This document shows, piece after piece, positions 1-10,139 of a stretch of 64,000 nt of DNA. The notes beneath the pieces were generated by a model, which was not told the DNA's origin, searched no databases, and worked only from the letters and a program-made list of their open reading frames with translations. Numbering within the stretch: position 1 is the first letter of the stretch; every line of letters begins with the position of its first letter. The translations under genes and the position numbers were made by a program. The DNA is from Lacticaseibacillus saniviri JCM 17471 = DSM 24301 (lineage in GTDB: Bacteria > Bacillota > Bacilli > Lactobacillales > Lactobacillaceae), in NCBI RefSeq assembly GCF_001311785.1, contig NZ_BBBX01000006.1, positions 39,322-103,321 of the forward strand, read 5' to 3'.

Positions 1-456
1 ATCTTTAATTATTTCCAGATAAGCCTTATCTCCATTGGTGGCCTTCAATTCAGTGACATCTGTAACTAGCTTTTGGTAAGGCCTACCGGCCATATTTCTC
101 CGACTTAGTAGATTCTTTGCGACTCGTCCGCGTGGGCCTTTGGATGAATCATATTTGCGTGTGCGCTTTCGATAAACACTACTGTTGAGACCTATCTCGT
201 ACATGATTCGTTGTATCCATTTATGATTTGGTTTCTCTCGGCCTTGATTCTCATACATCTTGCGAATGGTCGCGGTCACTCGAGGTATACCATACGTGCC
301 TTTATGGCATCAAATACATCCTTAACAGTCCGCTTTAATTCTTCATCGGCATCAGGTTCTTGAAGCTTACGCTGCCAGTACTGAAAGACAAACATTGAAA
401 TTGGCAATGCTCGAATCAAGTCAACTAATCGGTATTTTGCCCTGAGTTCGATGATG
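1..456 (-). pseudogene. IS3-family transposase OrfB, N-terminal part
   Basis: The translated piece has an HTH_21-like segment and then the beginning of the rve integrase core, with the first catalytic Asp in TDVTEL (about 55-70). The reading frame opens upstream of 425 in the -1 frame relative to OrfA, as expected for IS3 programmed frameshifting; only a short A run lies at the overlap. A missing base near 293 breaks the frame: reading switches from AIKAR to YGIPRVTA across it. The C-terminal DDE residues lie outside the window. The family call is firm; activity is doubtful. Confidence 0.8.
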
Positions 457-932
457 ACTTGGCCGAGCTGGCGTTTGGATGCTTTCTCAAGGCTTGTAAT
501 TTTTTAAGGCGTCTACGCGTATCCGTAAGGATAAATTCTCCTGTTCTAGGCGCTTGATTTTGTCCTGATCTGATTCTTTTGTGATGAGTCCTCACTCCTT
601 GTCGCATCTCTAGTAAAGCTTGTTCACCGGAAACATTATATACCCGCTCCCAACGGACAATTGCTTCAACCGATAACACGGCAAAGTGTGCGCATGTGTC
701 TCGGATGGATGCTTTATTAAGTTGTTTCCACTTTACAAGAGACACTCTCATTTGATCAGTTATTTCCGCTGGTTGTAGTAGGCCAGCTCGACCATGAACC
801 TCGTAGACCGCAACCAATATTCTGAACAATGATTCAGAAATGCCAAAATGCCGAGCCACTGAAAACTTGGATTGAACGCCTGTTAAATATGTCTCTACCG
901 CTTTGATTTTGTCGCCATCAAAATTTTAGTCA
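425..932 (-). pseudogene. IS3-family transposase OrfA (HTH protein)
   Basis: This frame encodes a helix-turn-helix DNA-binding protein followed by a basic, leucine-zipper-like C-terminus, the usual OrfA layout. The continuous frame from about 919 downwards reads DGDKIKAVETYLTG and then VARHFGIS, matching OrfA N-termini. The probable start is a GTG near 932 that is one base out of frame (indel at about 917-922), so the 5' end is a reconstruction. It ends at 425 inside orfB, giving the -1 overlap. It should bind the terminal repeats and form the transframe transposase with OrfB. Confidence 0.75.
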
Positions 933-940
933 CAAAAATA

Positions 941-967
941 CCCCCAAAGTCGTTCCAACTTTGGGGG
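941..967. repeat. Perfect inverted repeat at the IS right end
   Basis: CCCCCAAAGT (941-950) and ACTTTGGGGG (958-967) form a perfect 10-bp stem with a 7-nt loop, just inside the proposed IS end at 976. It is probably the terminal repeat plus an internal copy of it. It could also act as a transcription block protecting the transposase genes from read-in. Confidence 0.55.
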
Positions 968-976
968 TAAAGGTCA

Positions 977-1204
977 TTTCGTTGTGCTTTTAATTTTGCT
1001 TGTTGAAAAGCATTGGATCTTATCATGACAATGACCCCGCCCAACGAAATGACATCAGCTAAAACAAAAAAATCGACTAAAATATTGGTTCGCCAGCCAA
1101 ACACGGTCAACAATATTATGAGACTGAGAATGTTAGAAATGAAACCTCCAGTTGCATAAAGCTTCTTGGAAAATTCACAATGTCGAGGTCGGATGAATAT
1201 TCAT
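977..1204 (-). pseudogene. Fragment of a small hypothetical membrane protein truncated by the IS
   Basis: The minus frame upstream of the IS reads through a hydrophobic stretch (ISNILSLIILLTVFGW, then ILVDFFVLADVISLGGVIVM) ending in a basic segment (KLKAQRND) right where the IS begins, so this looks like a two-helix membrane protein that lost its C-terminus. An ATG at 1204 is one base out of frame with the body, a further indel. I do not recognise the family; small DUF3899-like proteins are a possibility only. Confidence 0.35.
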
Positions 1205-1260
1205 TTAAAAGTGGAAACTGGTGCTGTGTGTTAAAGCACCTTTTGAAATATATTTGATAT

Positions 1261-3626
1261 TCACGCCTCAGGATATTGAGCATCTAATCGTGTTTTAATA
1301 CTGTCTACCTGTGACTCAAACTCTTTCATTTTTTCCAATAGCTGCTTGGCAACCTCTCGTTCGATAGGGTTTTTAATTTCATCTATACTTGCCAAGCTAT
1401 TTTCAATATCATAATACTTTTTATCTTCATACACTTGATTCATTATTTTAAATAAATCATCACGACTAATTTCTAAAATCGGAATTTTAGTATTTTCATC
1501 TAAAATAAAAAAGATTTATCTTTATTCAATTCTAAGATTTTCATATTGTATTCCTTTCTCTTTATACGTACCAATCCCGGCTTCCATGGCATCCACAAAA
1601 GCCTCATAGCTTTGAGATTCCTGTCCTGAAGGACTTCTTACCTTCTTTGCAAAGAAATCTCCTGAAAGCAGTTGGTAACTCCTTTCATTAGAATCAAATT
1701 TTGCGATTAGCAATCGATCGGGATTTAGTAACGCCCCCAATGTAGAATTATGTGTTATCACAAAGACTGGCGTGCTTTCTGATAACTCTCTAAGTTTGGG
1801 TATGAGTTCCTTTTTTATAAAAACATTATCTAGTGATCCTTCAGGTTCATCAACTAAAACAATGTCAGCCTTCTTGGCATCATCTAATTTCATCATCAAC
1901 CCTAAGGCCATTTGTTGTCCCCCAGATGCTGGCATCCCAGCATCTGTTAAGAGTTCTACTTCAAAGTTCGCTAAGTATCGTGATAAATCCAGCCCACTGT
2001 CTAGTGTAAACGCGGTACGATAGTTTTGTGAGAAAAGATTGGACAAAAATGTCTTATATTCCTTAGCTAGATAAGGTTTGATTAAATCATCTTTGACCGC
2101 TAGTTTTCCCCCCTTGCGAGGCGCTGCCTTTAAAAATTGCTCAGCACTTGTCCATCGTCCTTTCCACACATGTATTGTGTATGAATATTCAGCTTCGGAC
2201 ACGTCTAGAACTTCATCAAGAGCAATCTGCAAAGCATCTACAATTTTTGCCTGTTCTTTTTGCCGCTCGAATTGATGAAATAAATCTATACTATCAACAG
2301 GCTGAATTGCTGTTCTCTTTTTAACAGTATTTTTAATCGATTCCATAACTCCATTAACTACTGTTTTAATAGTAATCTCAATTTTTGGGCAATATAGTTT
2401 TCCCTCAGATTATTGTATGCATCAGAAACATTTTTTCTATATTCTAGTCTTTTACTAGAAGTAGCGTAATGCCATAATGACTGATCATCAATTACTTCTT
2501 TAAGCTTTTTAATAGACATACCCGTTTGTTTAATGTCTGTAAGTTCATAAATACTTTCCGAAAAATTTTAACTTTCCTAGCGATATTAGTATTCACCACT
2601 TCATGAGCAAACCGTTTAAGACTGCCTAAATATGTTTCTACATTATCTGAAGTTTCATCTTTGTAAAAACGAACCATGCTATCGAAAGCTAATTTATGCG
2701 ATTCTACCCACCGTTCTCTTGCCTGACCCGCAATCCGAGCGCTCTCATCTGCTAGGAACCTTTCCGTTGCTTCACTAGATTTAAATTGTTGGATGTATGC
2801 AACAGCATCAGTTCCATTGCCATACTGATTGTTAATGTGATTAAGCAAGAAAGTCTTCCCACTACCACGACGACCTACAATCAAGTTTAACTTTGTGGAA
2901 ACTGTGACTGGCCATCCCTCAACATCAATTTGAAAAGTATTAGGTTCTCCATCGGCGGAAGCAGTGACATGCCTGGAATTCTTAAACTCAAGCATAATTT
3001 GCGCAAAACTAAATGTTTCAATATTCAAAAAAGTGTTTTTTAGAGCTAATTTTGAAATGTCATTTCTAGTTGGATCTGGATCCAACTCAGTTGCATGCGC
3101 GTCACTAAAAAGGGCGGGACAAGGCTCGGTATTTGCAAAAGAGCTCTTTGAAATTTTAATTGTGAGTTTACCCCTCGAACAAATGTGTATCGGCCAAAAT
3201 ATGTATCCTTAAGTTCTTTATCAGGTACGAATGAATTACTCTTACCATATTCATAAATAAAAAGACCTTCTTTAAGATCTTCAAAAATATTTTTGAATTC
3301 ATCATCAGTTAATCCATTTGAACTGCCTAGATCTATCGATTTACACGCTGTCTCTAACAATTTTTGTTGTTCTCAGTATTGTCGAACACAAGATTTACAT
3401 GCCCATTTGCCAAGCTTAACTCTACCCCGGGTAATACAATGCAGTCGAGAGCGTCTGAGATTTGATTAAACTGTCTCAAATCAAAAGCATTGTGATTAGT
3501 AATCGCGATAGCATCCATCTTCAGTGTTTGAGTATATTTTTTGAGCCAGTTAAGTGAAAATTCAAAGCCGTCATCTTTTGACTCTGTTGAAAGTGTATGT
3601 ATGTGAAAATCCACTCGTATTGTCAT
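1261..3626 (-). pseudogene. TrlF-like PHP domain plus SMC/ABC-type ATPase, broken by several frameshifts
   Basis: Joining the consecutive minus-strand frames gives a protein of about 788 residues. The N-terminus carries a PHP metal site (HIHT near residue 8, then ITNHN and PGVELS). The middle has a Walker A GRRGSGKT, and the C-terminal half has an ABC-like signature SGGQQM, Walker B VLVDEPEG and switch FVITHNS. PHP phosphoesterases fused to such ATPases (TrlF family) occur beside defence genes. I find at least six frame changes (about 1503, 1533, 2380, 2560, 3070, 3357); each rejoins recognisable sequence after a one-base shift. The 60-residue open frame at 1261-1443 is the gene's C-terminus, not a separate gene. 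The stretch is AT-richer than its surroundings, suggesting acquisition. Confidence 0.65.
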
Positions 3627-4013
3627 CGAAATAATCTACTTTTAATTCAATTAAATAGCTTTTACGTCTGGAATTTTTAATAAGCCCAACAATTATCATT
3701 GTATAATAATCATATGTTTCATAGAATAATCTACTCACCGGCTTCTTTTCTCACAATACTTGAAGGGATTACTAATAATCTCCAATTCCTAACCCTGCAG
3801 CAATCTATGGGTTCCATTGATTCTTTTTATTATATCACTATAAATATTTAATACCATAGATTACACAATCTATCTTACAAATCAAAGGGGAATCGCAAAC
3901 CACCTCTCATTTTTAAATTTTCAGAGAATCTTTTTGCAGTCATTTCCCCTTGTTCATGATAGCAATGACTTGAGAAAGCTCTATAAGAGTCACCTCTACA
4001 ATCAGTGAATTCA
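3627..4013. other. AT-rich intergenic region without a gene
   Basis: No frame with a convincing start, ribosome site and protein-like composition was found on either strand. The stretch is AT-rich like the neighbouring TrlF-like gene and probably holds that gene's promoter. It marks the junction between the acquired segment and the housekeeping chromosome. Confidence 0.4.
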
Positions 4014-4058
4014 GAAAAACCCATTAAAAATCGACTTCAAAAGTCAATTCTTAATGGG
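4014..4058 (-). terminator. Rho-independent terminator of guaA
   Basis: An imperfect hairpin (CCCATTAAGAATTGACTT on the minus strand pairing with AAGTCGATTTTTAATGGG, loop TTG) is followed by five T residues, about 70 nt after the guaA stop codon. Confidence 0.7.
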
Positions 4059-4126
4059 CTTGCTTGTGCATAACCTCTGATTAAAAAATAGGAAATATGT
4101 TTCTCAATCAGAACTTCTTTATTCTT

Positions 4127-5679
4127 TTATTCCCACTCAATTGTTGCAGGTGGCTTGCTCGTGATATCGTACACGACGCGGTTGATGTGACCGACTTCGT
4201 TGACAATCCGAACGGAAATCTTTTGTAAGACTTCCCAATCGATGCGGGCAAAGTCAGCGGTCATCCCATCGATTGAGGTAATCGCACGAATGGCAATGGT
4301 GTAGTCGTAGGTCCGACCGTCACCCATGACACCAACAGACTTGAAGCCAGGCAAGACGGTGAAGTATTGCCAAACATCTTGATCGAGACCAGCCTTGGCG
4401 ATTTCTTCACGCAAGATCAAGTCAGAATCGCGGACGATTTCGAGCTTATCTTCAGTGACTTCACCAATGACACGGATACCCAAACCAGGGCCTGGGAATG
4501 GTTGGCGCCAAACGAGTTCGTGTGGCATGCCCAACTTTTCACCCAATTCACGGGCTTCATCCTTGAATAACTTGTTGAGTGGTTCGATCAATTGGAACTT
4601 CAGGTCTTCTGGCAAGCCGCCGACGTTGTGGTGAGACTTGATGGTTTGAGCGGTATCAGTACCACTTTCAACCACATCCGTGTACAACGTCCCTTGTGCT
4701 AAGAAGTCAATCCCGTTGAGCTTAGCAGCTTCGTCGTTAAAGACTTCAATGAATTCTTTACCGATGATCTTCCGCTTTTGTTCAGGATCAGTGACACCCT
4801 TCAGCTTGCTCAAGAAACGATCTTGGGCATCCACCTTGATGATGTTCAAGCCGAACTTGCCTTCGAGGCTTTCCATGACTTGGTCAGCTTCGTTCTTGCG
4901 CAACAGACCGTGATCAACGAAGATGCTGGTCAATTGGTTACCGATGGCTTTGTGTAACAAGACACCAACGACACTGGAGTCGACCCCACCGGATAAACCG
5001 AGTAAGACGCGCTTGTCGCCGACTTGTTCACGAATCGCTTGAATCTGGGTATCGATGAAATCATCCATGCTCCAGTTGGCTTCAGCATTGCAGACATCGA
5101 ATGCAAAATGACGCAGAATTTCGTGACCGTATTGGGTGTGTTGCACTTCAGCGTGGAATTGCACACCGTAGAACTTGCGATCGTCATCGTCCATCGCTGC
5201 GATTGGGCAGTTAGGGCTGGTGGCTGTGGCACGGAAACCAGCAGGCACTTCGCGTACCAAGTCACCGTGGCTCATCCAAACGGTTTGCTCTTGTGGCAAA
5301 TCCTTGAACAGCTTAGCATCGCGATCGTACACGTCGATGTCAGCCTTCCCATATTCACGGTTGTCAGCAGGTTCAACGACACCACCGAGCACTTGTGCCA
5401 TCAATTGCATCCCGTAACACACACCAAGGATAGGAATCCCGAGTTCAAAGATCTCAGGGTCCACACCAAACGCACCATCGTCGTACACACTGTTAGGGCC
5501 ACCGGAGAAAATAATCCCCTTAGGCGCAATTGCTTTGACTTCAGCAGCTGAATGGTATGTGGCTTCAGTTCAGAATAAATACCAAATTCCCGAATTCGTC
5601 GAGTAATCAGTTGATTGTACTGACTACCATAGTCAAGCACAATAATCTTGTCAAAGTCTTGATTTTGCCCGTTTGCCAA
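4127..5679 (-). CDS. guaA: GMP synthase (glutamine-hydrolysing)
   Basis: Converts XMP to GMP with ATP and glutamine, the last step of guanine nucleotide synthesis in the cytosol. The N-terminal class I amidotransferase has its nucleophile in GVCYGMQ (about residue 88); the ATP pyrophosphatase P-loop is SGGVDSS (about 230), and the C-terminal dimerisation domain ends KPPATIEWE. The start is TTG at 5679, preceded by GGAG. The span fits the usual length of about 517 residues but is one base short: near 5553 the frame shifts in the segment that should read HTIPAAEVKA. Since this gene is essential in the absence of guanine salvage, a sequence error is the likelier explanation. It appears monocistronic. 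Confidence 0.93.
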
Positions 5680-5769
5680 GTTTTGCCACGCTCCTTTTTT
5701 AAGTTATTATCCATAATACGGAATTATTCGGCCGCGGTCAATTGCCACGGCTGGATTTTCATAGCATTT

Positions 5770-6699
5770 TCAGAATTTGCGTAGGAAGACGCGATCAATC
5801 TCATGATTCTGCGTCTTGTGCAGAATCACATCCGCCCGATTGCGTGTCGGCAAAATATATTCCTTCAAGTTCTTCAGATTGACGTCACGCCAGACCTGCC
5901 GCGCCATTTCAAAGGCTGCTCGGCGGTCGCCTGTCGCGTAAGGATAGTAATATTGGTGGGATCGGTGAACGCCGTATCGAGCAATAAACCGAAGCGTTCC
6001 AGATACCATTGCTCAATCAATTCAGGATCGGCATCCACATAGATTGAGAAGTCAAAGTAGTCACTCGCATAAATCAACTGGTTGCTTGGTAGCTGCAACA
6101 CATTGATGCCTTCCACAATCAAGATGTCCGGTGAATCGATCAAGTCATATTCATCAGGCACAATGTCATACACTTGGTGTGAGTAACGCGGTGCCTTGAC
6201 CACACCATTGGCATCTTTGACCGCATTCAAAAATTGAATCAGTTTGTTCATGTCATAACTCTCTGGAAAGCCTTTGCGGTCCATGATGCCGCGCTTCTCA
6301 AGCTCCGCATTGGGATATAAGAAGCCATCGGTTGTAATCTGTTGGACCTTCTTATCCGGGTACGCGCGACTCAACAGCAATTGCAGCAGGCGCGCCGTCG
6401 TACTTTTACCGACAGCCACGGAACCCGCAATGCCAATGATAAAACGGCCGCTGATGCAGATCAATGCCCAAGAACTCGCTCTGATTCAGCATTGCCGCTT
6501 GGTAATCGCGGTAGCGCACATGAATCAGGTGACGCAGCGGTGAATAGATTGTCACCACATCATCCAAGCCGATCTTATCGTTGAGGGAACGCAATTGTTC
6601 TAGCTCACTGTCCGTCACCGAACCGAAGTTATGTGTGTGAAACTGTTGCCACTCATCACGAGTGAATTCATAATAATTCATCTTTGAATACATCGTCAT
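5770..6699 (-). CDS. coaA: Pantothenate kinase (type I)
   Basis: Phosphorylates pantothenate, the first committed step of coenzyme A synthesis. The Walker A motif GSVAVGKST lies at about residue 95-103, followed by [10 protein letters not shown] and the [11 protein letters not shown] segment of the CoaA family; the C-terminus reads RADVILHKT. The start was set at ATG 6699 because GGTGGAG lies 7 nt upstream. Two one-base frame changes (near 6440 and 5955) separate the N-terminal, kinase and C-terminal parts; rejoining them gives the usual length of about 310 residues. guaA follows 90 nt downstream on the same strand. Confidence 0.9.
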
Positions 6700-6804
6700 A
6701 TTTTCTCCACCATCATTATTGAAACCGATTCCAAGTTTAGCACAAAACAACAGTATACGCGACTTTGCGCGGATAAAAACTCATAGTACTGAATGCAAAG
6801 GGCC

Positions 6805-6927
6805 GAAGCTGTGACAAAAGGTGCTTTGAGAATGAGGACTAAAAGGGATTGGTGATAAATCCCGAACTTAGGATTTGAAACAATCCAATTTAACCGGAAT
6901 TCTCAGCCTTTTGGAACGCGATTAATC
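6805..6927 (+). repeat. Family B structured intergenic repeat, internally deleted copy
   Basis: Begins AGCTGTGACAAAAGG and ends with TTTTGGAACGCGATTA, the same ends as the long copies at 35383-35614 and 49769-50010, but lacks about 120 nt of the middle hairpin. The ends can pair (AAAAGG..TGAGAAT with AATTCTCAGCCTTTT). Confidence 0.75.
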
Positions 6928-6944
6928 TATATCGTTCGAAATCG

Positions 6945-6982
6945 AAAAGGGTTGCGACAAAACTTTGTTTTGTCACAAACCC
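6945..6982 (-). terminator. Terminator after the thioesterase gene
   Basis: On the minus strand GGGTTTGTGACAAAAC pairs with GTTTTGTCGCAACCC and is followed by TTTT. It lies 22 nt past the stop codon of the thioesterase. Confidence 0.75.
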
Positions 6983-7003
6983 ACAAGCCCATCATGCTTA
7001 TCG

Positions 7004-7459
7004 TTATAAAGAAAGTAAATCTTGATTGATCTGTGGCTGACTGCGTCGTTTGGCGTAACCCGCGTTCACGGCCGCCGCCTCTTCAAAATCAGCTTGGTAA
7101 TCAGGCAACTTGGCATTGTCCATGACCACATAGGTCGCAAATGCCGTACCAGCCAGGTAACGTTCACCCGTTCCAAGGTGTTCACCAACTAATTTGGCAA
7201 ACACTTCCAGTGAGCGATGACCGACACCACTGACATAGGTCGTGATTTCGAGCGCATCACCGACACGAACCGGAGCGATGAACCGCATCTGGTCAAATGA
7301 ACCTGTGACCACCTCACGCCGCGTAAAGCGTTGCGCTGATACCGACGTGATATCATCCAGCCACAAGAGAATTTGACCCCCAAACAGGGTTTCGTGACCG
7401 TTCAATTGACCGGGAAAAATTCGGTAGGTGGCCATGGCTTTGGTTTGACTCGCTAACAT
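7004..7459 (-). CDS. Hotdog-fold acyl-CoA thioesterase
   Basis: A 151-residue single hotdog domain resembling the YkhA/YciA group, which hydrolyses acyl-CoAs in the cytosol. The diagnostic HETLFGGQILLWLDD segment (about residues 22-36) holds the catalytic acid of this family, followed by strands through FIAPVRVGDALEITTYV. The start is ATG with GAGGAGG upstream. It begins 25 nt after the helD stop and is probably cotranscribed with it; the functional link is unclear. The substrate chain length cannot be read from sequence. Confidence 0.85.
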   Translation of the reverse strand: MLASQTKAMATYRIFPGQLNGHETLFGGQILLWLDDITSVSAQRFTRREVVTGSFDQMRFIAPVRVGDALEITTYVSGVGHRSLEVFAKLVGEHLGTGERYLAGTAFATYVVMDNAKLPDYQADFEEAAAVNAGYAKRRSQPQINQDLLSL

Positions 7460-7484
7460 GTTAGTCGCTCCCTCCTCGCACTGA

Positions 7485-9774
7485 TTAGTCTTGGGTATAT
7501 AACTCGCTTGGAATCTCAGCCAGCAGTGGTGACAAGTCTGGACTCGCCAGAATCGTCAATCGATGCATGGCCCGTGAGGTGATGGTATACATCAGTTCAC
7601 GTTCATCTTCGCGATTGAAGTTAGCCTTGTTGGCTTGCCAAACGATAACGGCATCGAACTCCAGCCCTTTGGCTAAGAACGATGGCACAACCAGCACACC
7701 GCTCGCTAGCCGCTGATTCTCAGAACGAATCAATGTGGCTGCGATGCCTTGAGCGCGCATCTGCTCGTAAATAGCTTCTGCGTCTTCCAAGGTCTTGGCG
7801 ATGACCGCCGTTGTTTGCTTAGCCGCATCGTTGATTTCAAGTTGCGCAGCCAAGGCCGTCATCAACTCGGCTTCTGTTTGACGCACACGGATACTTGGCA
7901 ATGGTCCCTGACGATTGAACGCCACGATCTTTTGCCCAGAGTGCAGAATCGCCTTGGTGAAGTCGGTGACCTGCGCCGTTGACCGATAGGATTGTGTCAA
8001 TTGCACGACCCGTGTCTTATCGGGATCAAACAGCTTGCTGGTGTCGTTCATCAAGGTGTGTGAATCAGCCTTGGTGAAAATGGCTTGGTTCAAGTCCCCG
8101 AGTAAGGTGAACTTAGCCTTAGGGAAGCTTGCCTTCAGGTACGCCAATTGATATGGGGTGTAATCCTGAATTTCATCGACGAAGACATAGCGCATGTTGC
8201 GTTCACCGTGTCGACCTGTCATCAGATCATACAGGTGCAAGTATGGTGTCGCATCCGCCATCGTCAATTGGCGATCCTTGAATTCGGTCACGAACTCGTC
8301 AACGGATGCCTGCCATTCTGCTTCGCTCACATCGCTATTGGCGAGAATGCCGAACTTAGGCGCATCGCGTAAGAAGGAGACGTATTGCCCCCGCACGTTC
8401 AAGAAGCGATTCTTCACGATGGCGTGTTGAATCTCGCGAATGCCTTAACCACAATCTTGCGCGCAAAGAAGCGATATTCATCGTCGCTTGATTTGAATTC
8501 CTGTGGACCGTCGTTTTGAAGTTGACGAATATCTTCAGGATCCAAGTTTTCAACCGCCTCAGAGACCCACTTGGCCTTGAGCTCGGATTCCACCCGGCGA
8601 TTCAACATGTTGATCAAGCGTTCCTTGGTCGCCGTCAGCCGGTTACCCAAGTGATAGTTTTCATTGTAGCTATAGAAGATGTCCGCAATCCGTTTGCGGC
8701 TGAAGAAGACTTCGCCTTGGAACTTGATGTCGCGGAAGCGCATGCCACTCTTTTCGAGGCTTGTCGCATACTTTTTGGTCGTTTCAAAGAAGTCCAGACT
8801 GCCCTTCAATACCGCAATCTGATGTTGCACAGGTGTCTGCACGGTCTCAAATTGTGAGAAGAGGCTCTGAACATCAATGCCAGGAACACGGCGCGTCACA
8901 TACTGGTAGTACGTGAACTGAACCATGTTTTGTTCGCCCAATTCAGGCAACACGTTGGAGATATAATCCGCAAACAGTTGGTTAGGTGAGAACATGATGA
9001 CCTGGCTGGCGTTCAGATTCCCACGATACCGGTACAGGAGGTAAGCCACCCGCTGCAGAACAGCAGATGTTTTACCAGAACCCGCGGCCCCCTGCACAAA
9101 CAAGAGGTCGGCGCTGGTATCACGGATGATTTGGTTTTGTTCCTGTTGAATCGTGGTCACGATGCTCTTCATCTGGGTATCGGACTTCTCGCCCAAGACC
9201 TCGAGCAACATCTGATCGCCGATGGTTTCGGTGGTATCAAACATGGTCTGAATCTGACCGTCGCGAATCACGAATTGCCGCTTGAGCGCGACATCAACGG
9301 ATTGTGGACCATCTGGGGTTTGATAAACCACATTGCCCAGACCGCCATCATAATAAATAGAAGAAATCGGTGCCCGCCAGTCATAAATCAGAAACTTGCC
9401 CTTGGGATCGGTGAACGACCCCAACCCGATATAGATGGTTTCAGGCTTCTCATTGCCCTCTTGAAAATCAATCCGGGCAAAAATGGATTGCCTGTCAAAC
9501 GACGGACAGTTTGTAATTGTTGGTTAGATTGTTGCCAAGAATTAGACCGCTCATCCAACAGTTGTTGCTGTTGTTGGATTGATGCGGCGGTTTCGATCGC
9601 TTCAGCATCATTGCTCAAGTTGATTGAAAAATCGTTAAAAAAGTTCTCGTTCAGACTCTTTTCTTCCGAACGGGCCTTTGAGATTTCTTGCGATAAGCGT
9701 TTATCGGCGTCATGGAGTTGGTCCATGATTTGATCCAGGTGCTTTTGTTCAAACTGCTGGTCTGTTTCAGCCAC
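7485..9774 (-). CDS. helD: HelD-like UvrD-family helicase (RNA polymerase recycling ATPase)
   Basis: About 763 residues, the usual HelD length. In Bacillus, HelD removes stalled RNA polymerase from DNA. The first about 130 residues are a charged coiled coil, the HelD arm that enters the polymerase. Walker A is GAAGSGKTS, Walker B-like VDEIQDYTP, and a late motif reads KGLEFDAVIV. The start is GTG with GGGAG upstream. Two frame changes (near 9470 and 8440) split the gene in three; rejoining gives an uninterrupted family match. The downstream thioesterase is probably in the same transcript. Confidence 0.88.
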
Positions 9775-9889
9775 GCAATCACTCCCTCACATTAAGTGGT
9801 GATGAATAAATCGTCATAATATCATAGCACTTTTTTAATCAAAGTGCGAGTATAAGCGGCTGTGAGAGATATTAAGAATCCGCCAAAAA

Positions 9890-10042
9890 TCATTTGGCCT
9901 GCTGCCAGCGTTTCACGCCATACGCTACCAATTCACCGATGGCCAGACTCACGGCAACACTCACGAGAAAATGGCGCGTCCACAGCCCCACCAGAATCCC
10001 AATCACAACAATAATCCCGACAATGATCGAACGTTGATTCAT
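9890..10042 (-). CDS. Small hypothetical membrane protein, 50 aa
   Basis: The start was placed at ATG 10042 because AGGAG lies just upstream. The protein is two hydrophobic segments (IIVGIIVVIGILVGLW and VSVAVSLAIGELVAY) and a basic tail (KRWQQAK), so it is probably a double-spanning membrane peptide. It lies upstream of helD on the same strand and is divergent from the antiporter gene, sharing the 10043-10139 promoter region. I do not recognise the family. Confidence 0.6.
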   Translation of the reverse strand: MNQRSIIVGIIVVIGILVGLWTRHFLVSVAVSLAIGELVAYGVKRWQQAK

Positions 10043-10139
10043 TTTTCCACTCCTATATCCTTGACATTCATTCTCATTCATAAATAATGCATACATAGAT
10101 GCTCTCATGTTAGCATATTCCACTCAAACGGAGGCCATT

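Larger units (their letters stand above)
1..976 (-). mobile_element. IS3-family (IS150-group) insertion sequence, cut by the window edge
   Basis: Two overlapping minus-strand reading frames in a -1 relation encode an HTH OrfA and an integrase-type OrfB, the IS3 arrangement. The right end lies near 976: read on the minus strand, it starts TGACCTTTACCCCCAAAGTT, which has the TG start and C-rich terminal repeat typical of this group. The left end is outside the window, so target duplications cannot be checked. Each frame contains a single-base indel, so the copy as written would not make transposase. Confidence 0.8.
6700..7003. other. Intergenic region with a family B repeat and a terminator
   Basis: Between the thioesterase stop and coaA there is no gene. 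It holds the internally deleted family B repeat (6805-6927), a terminator hairpin (6945-6982) and, by position, the coaA promoter. Confidence 0.6.

Noticed and set aside
1261..1443. Separate 60-residue coiled-coil gene
   Set aside because: Reading upstream in the same frame joins it to the end of the TrlF-like gene after two one-base shifts, so it is that gene's C-terminus.
5024..5551. 175-codon plus-strand open frame opposite guaA
   Set aside because: Antisense shadow of the amidotransferase domain of guaA.
9131..9733. 200-codon plus-strand open frame opposite helD
   Set aside because: Antisense to conserved HelD sequence including Walker A; no ribosome site.
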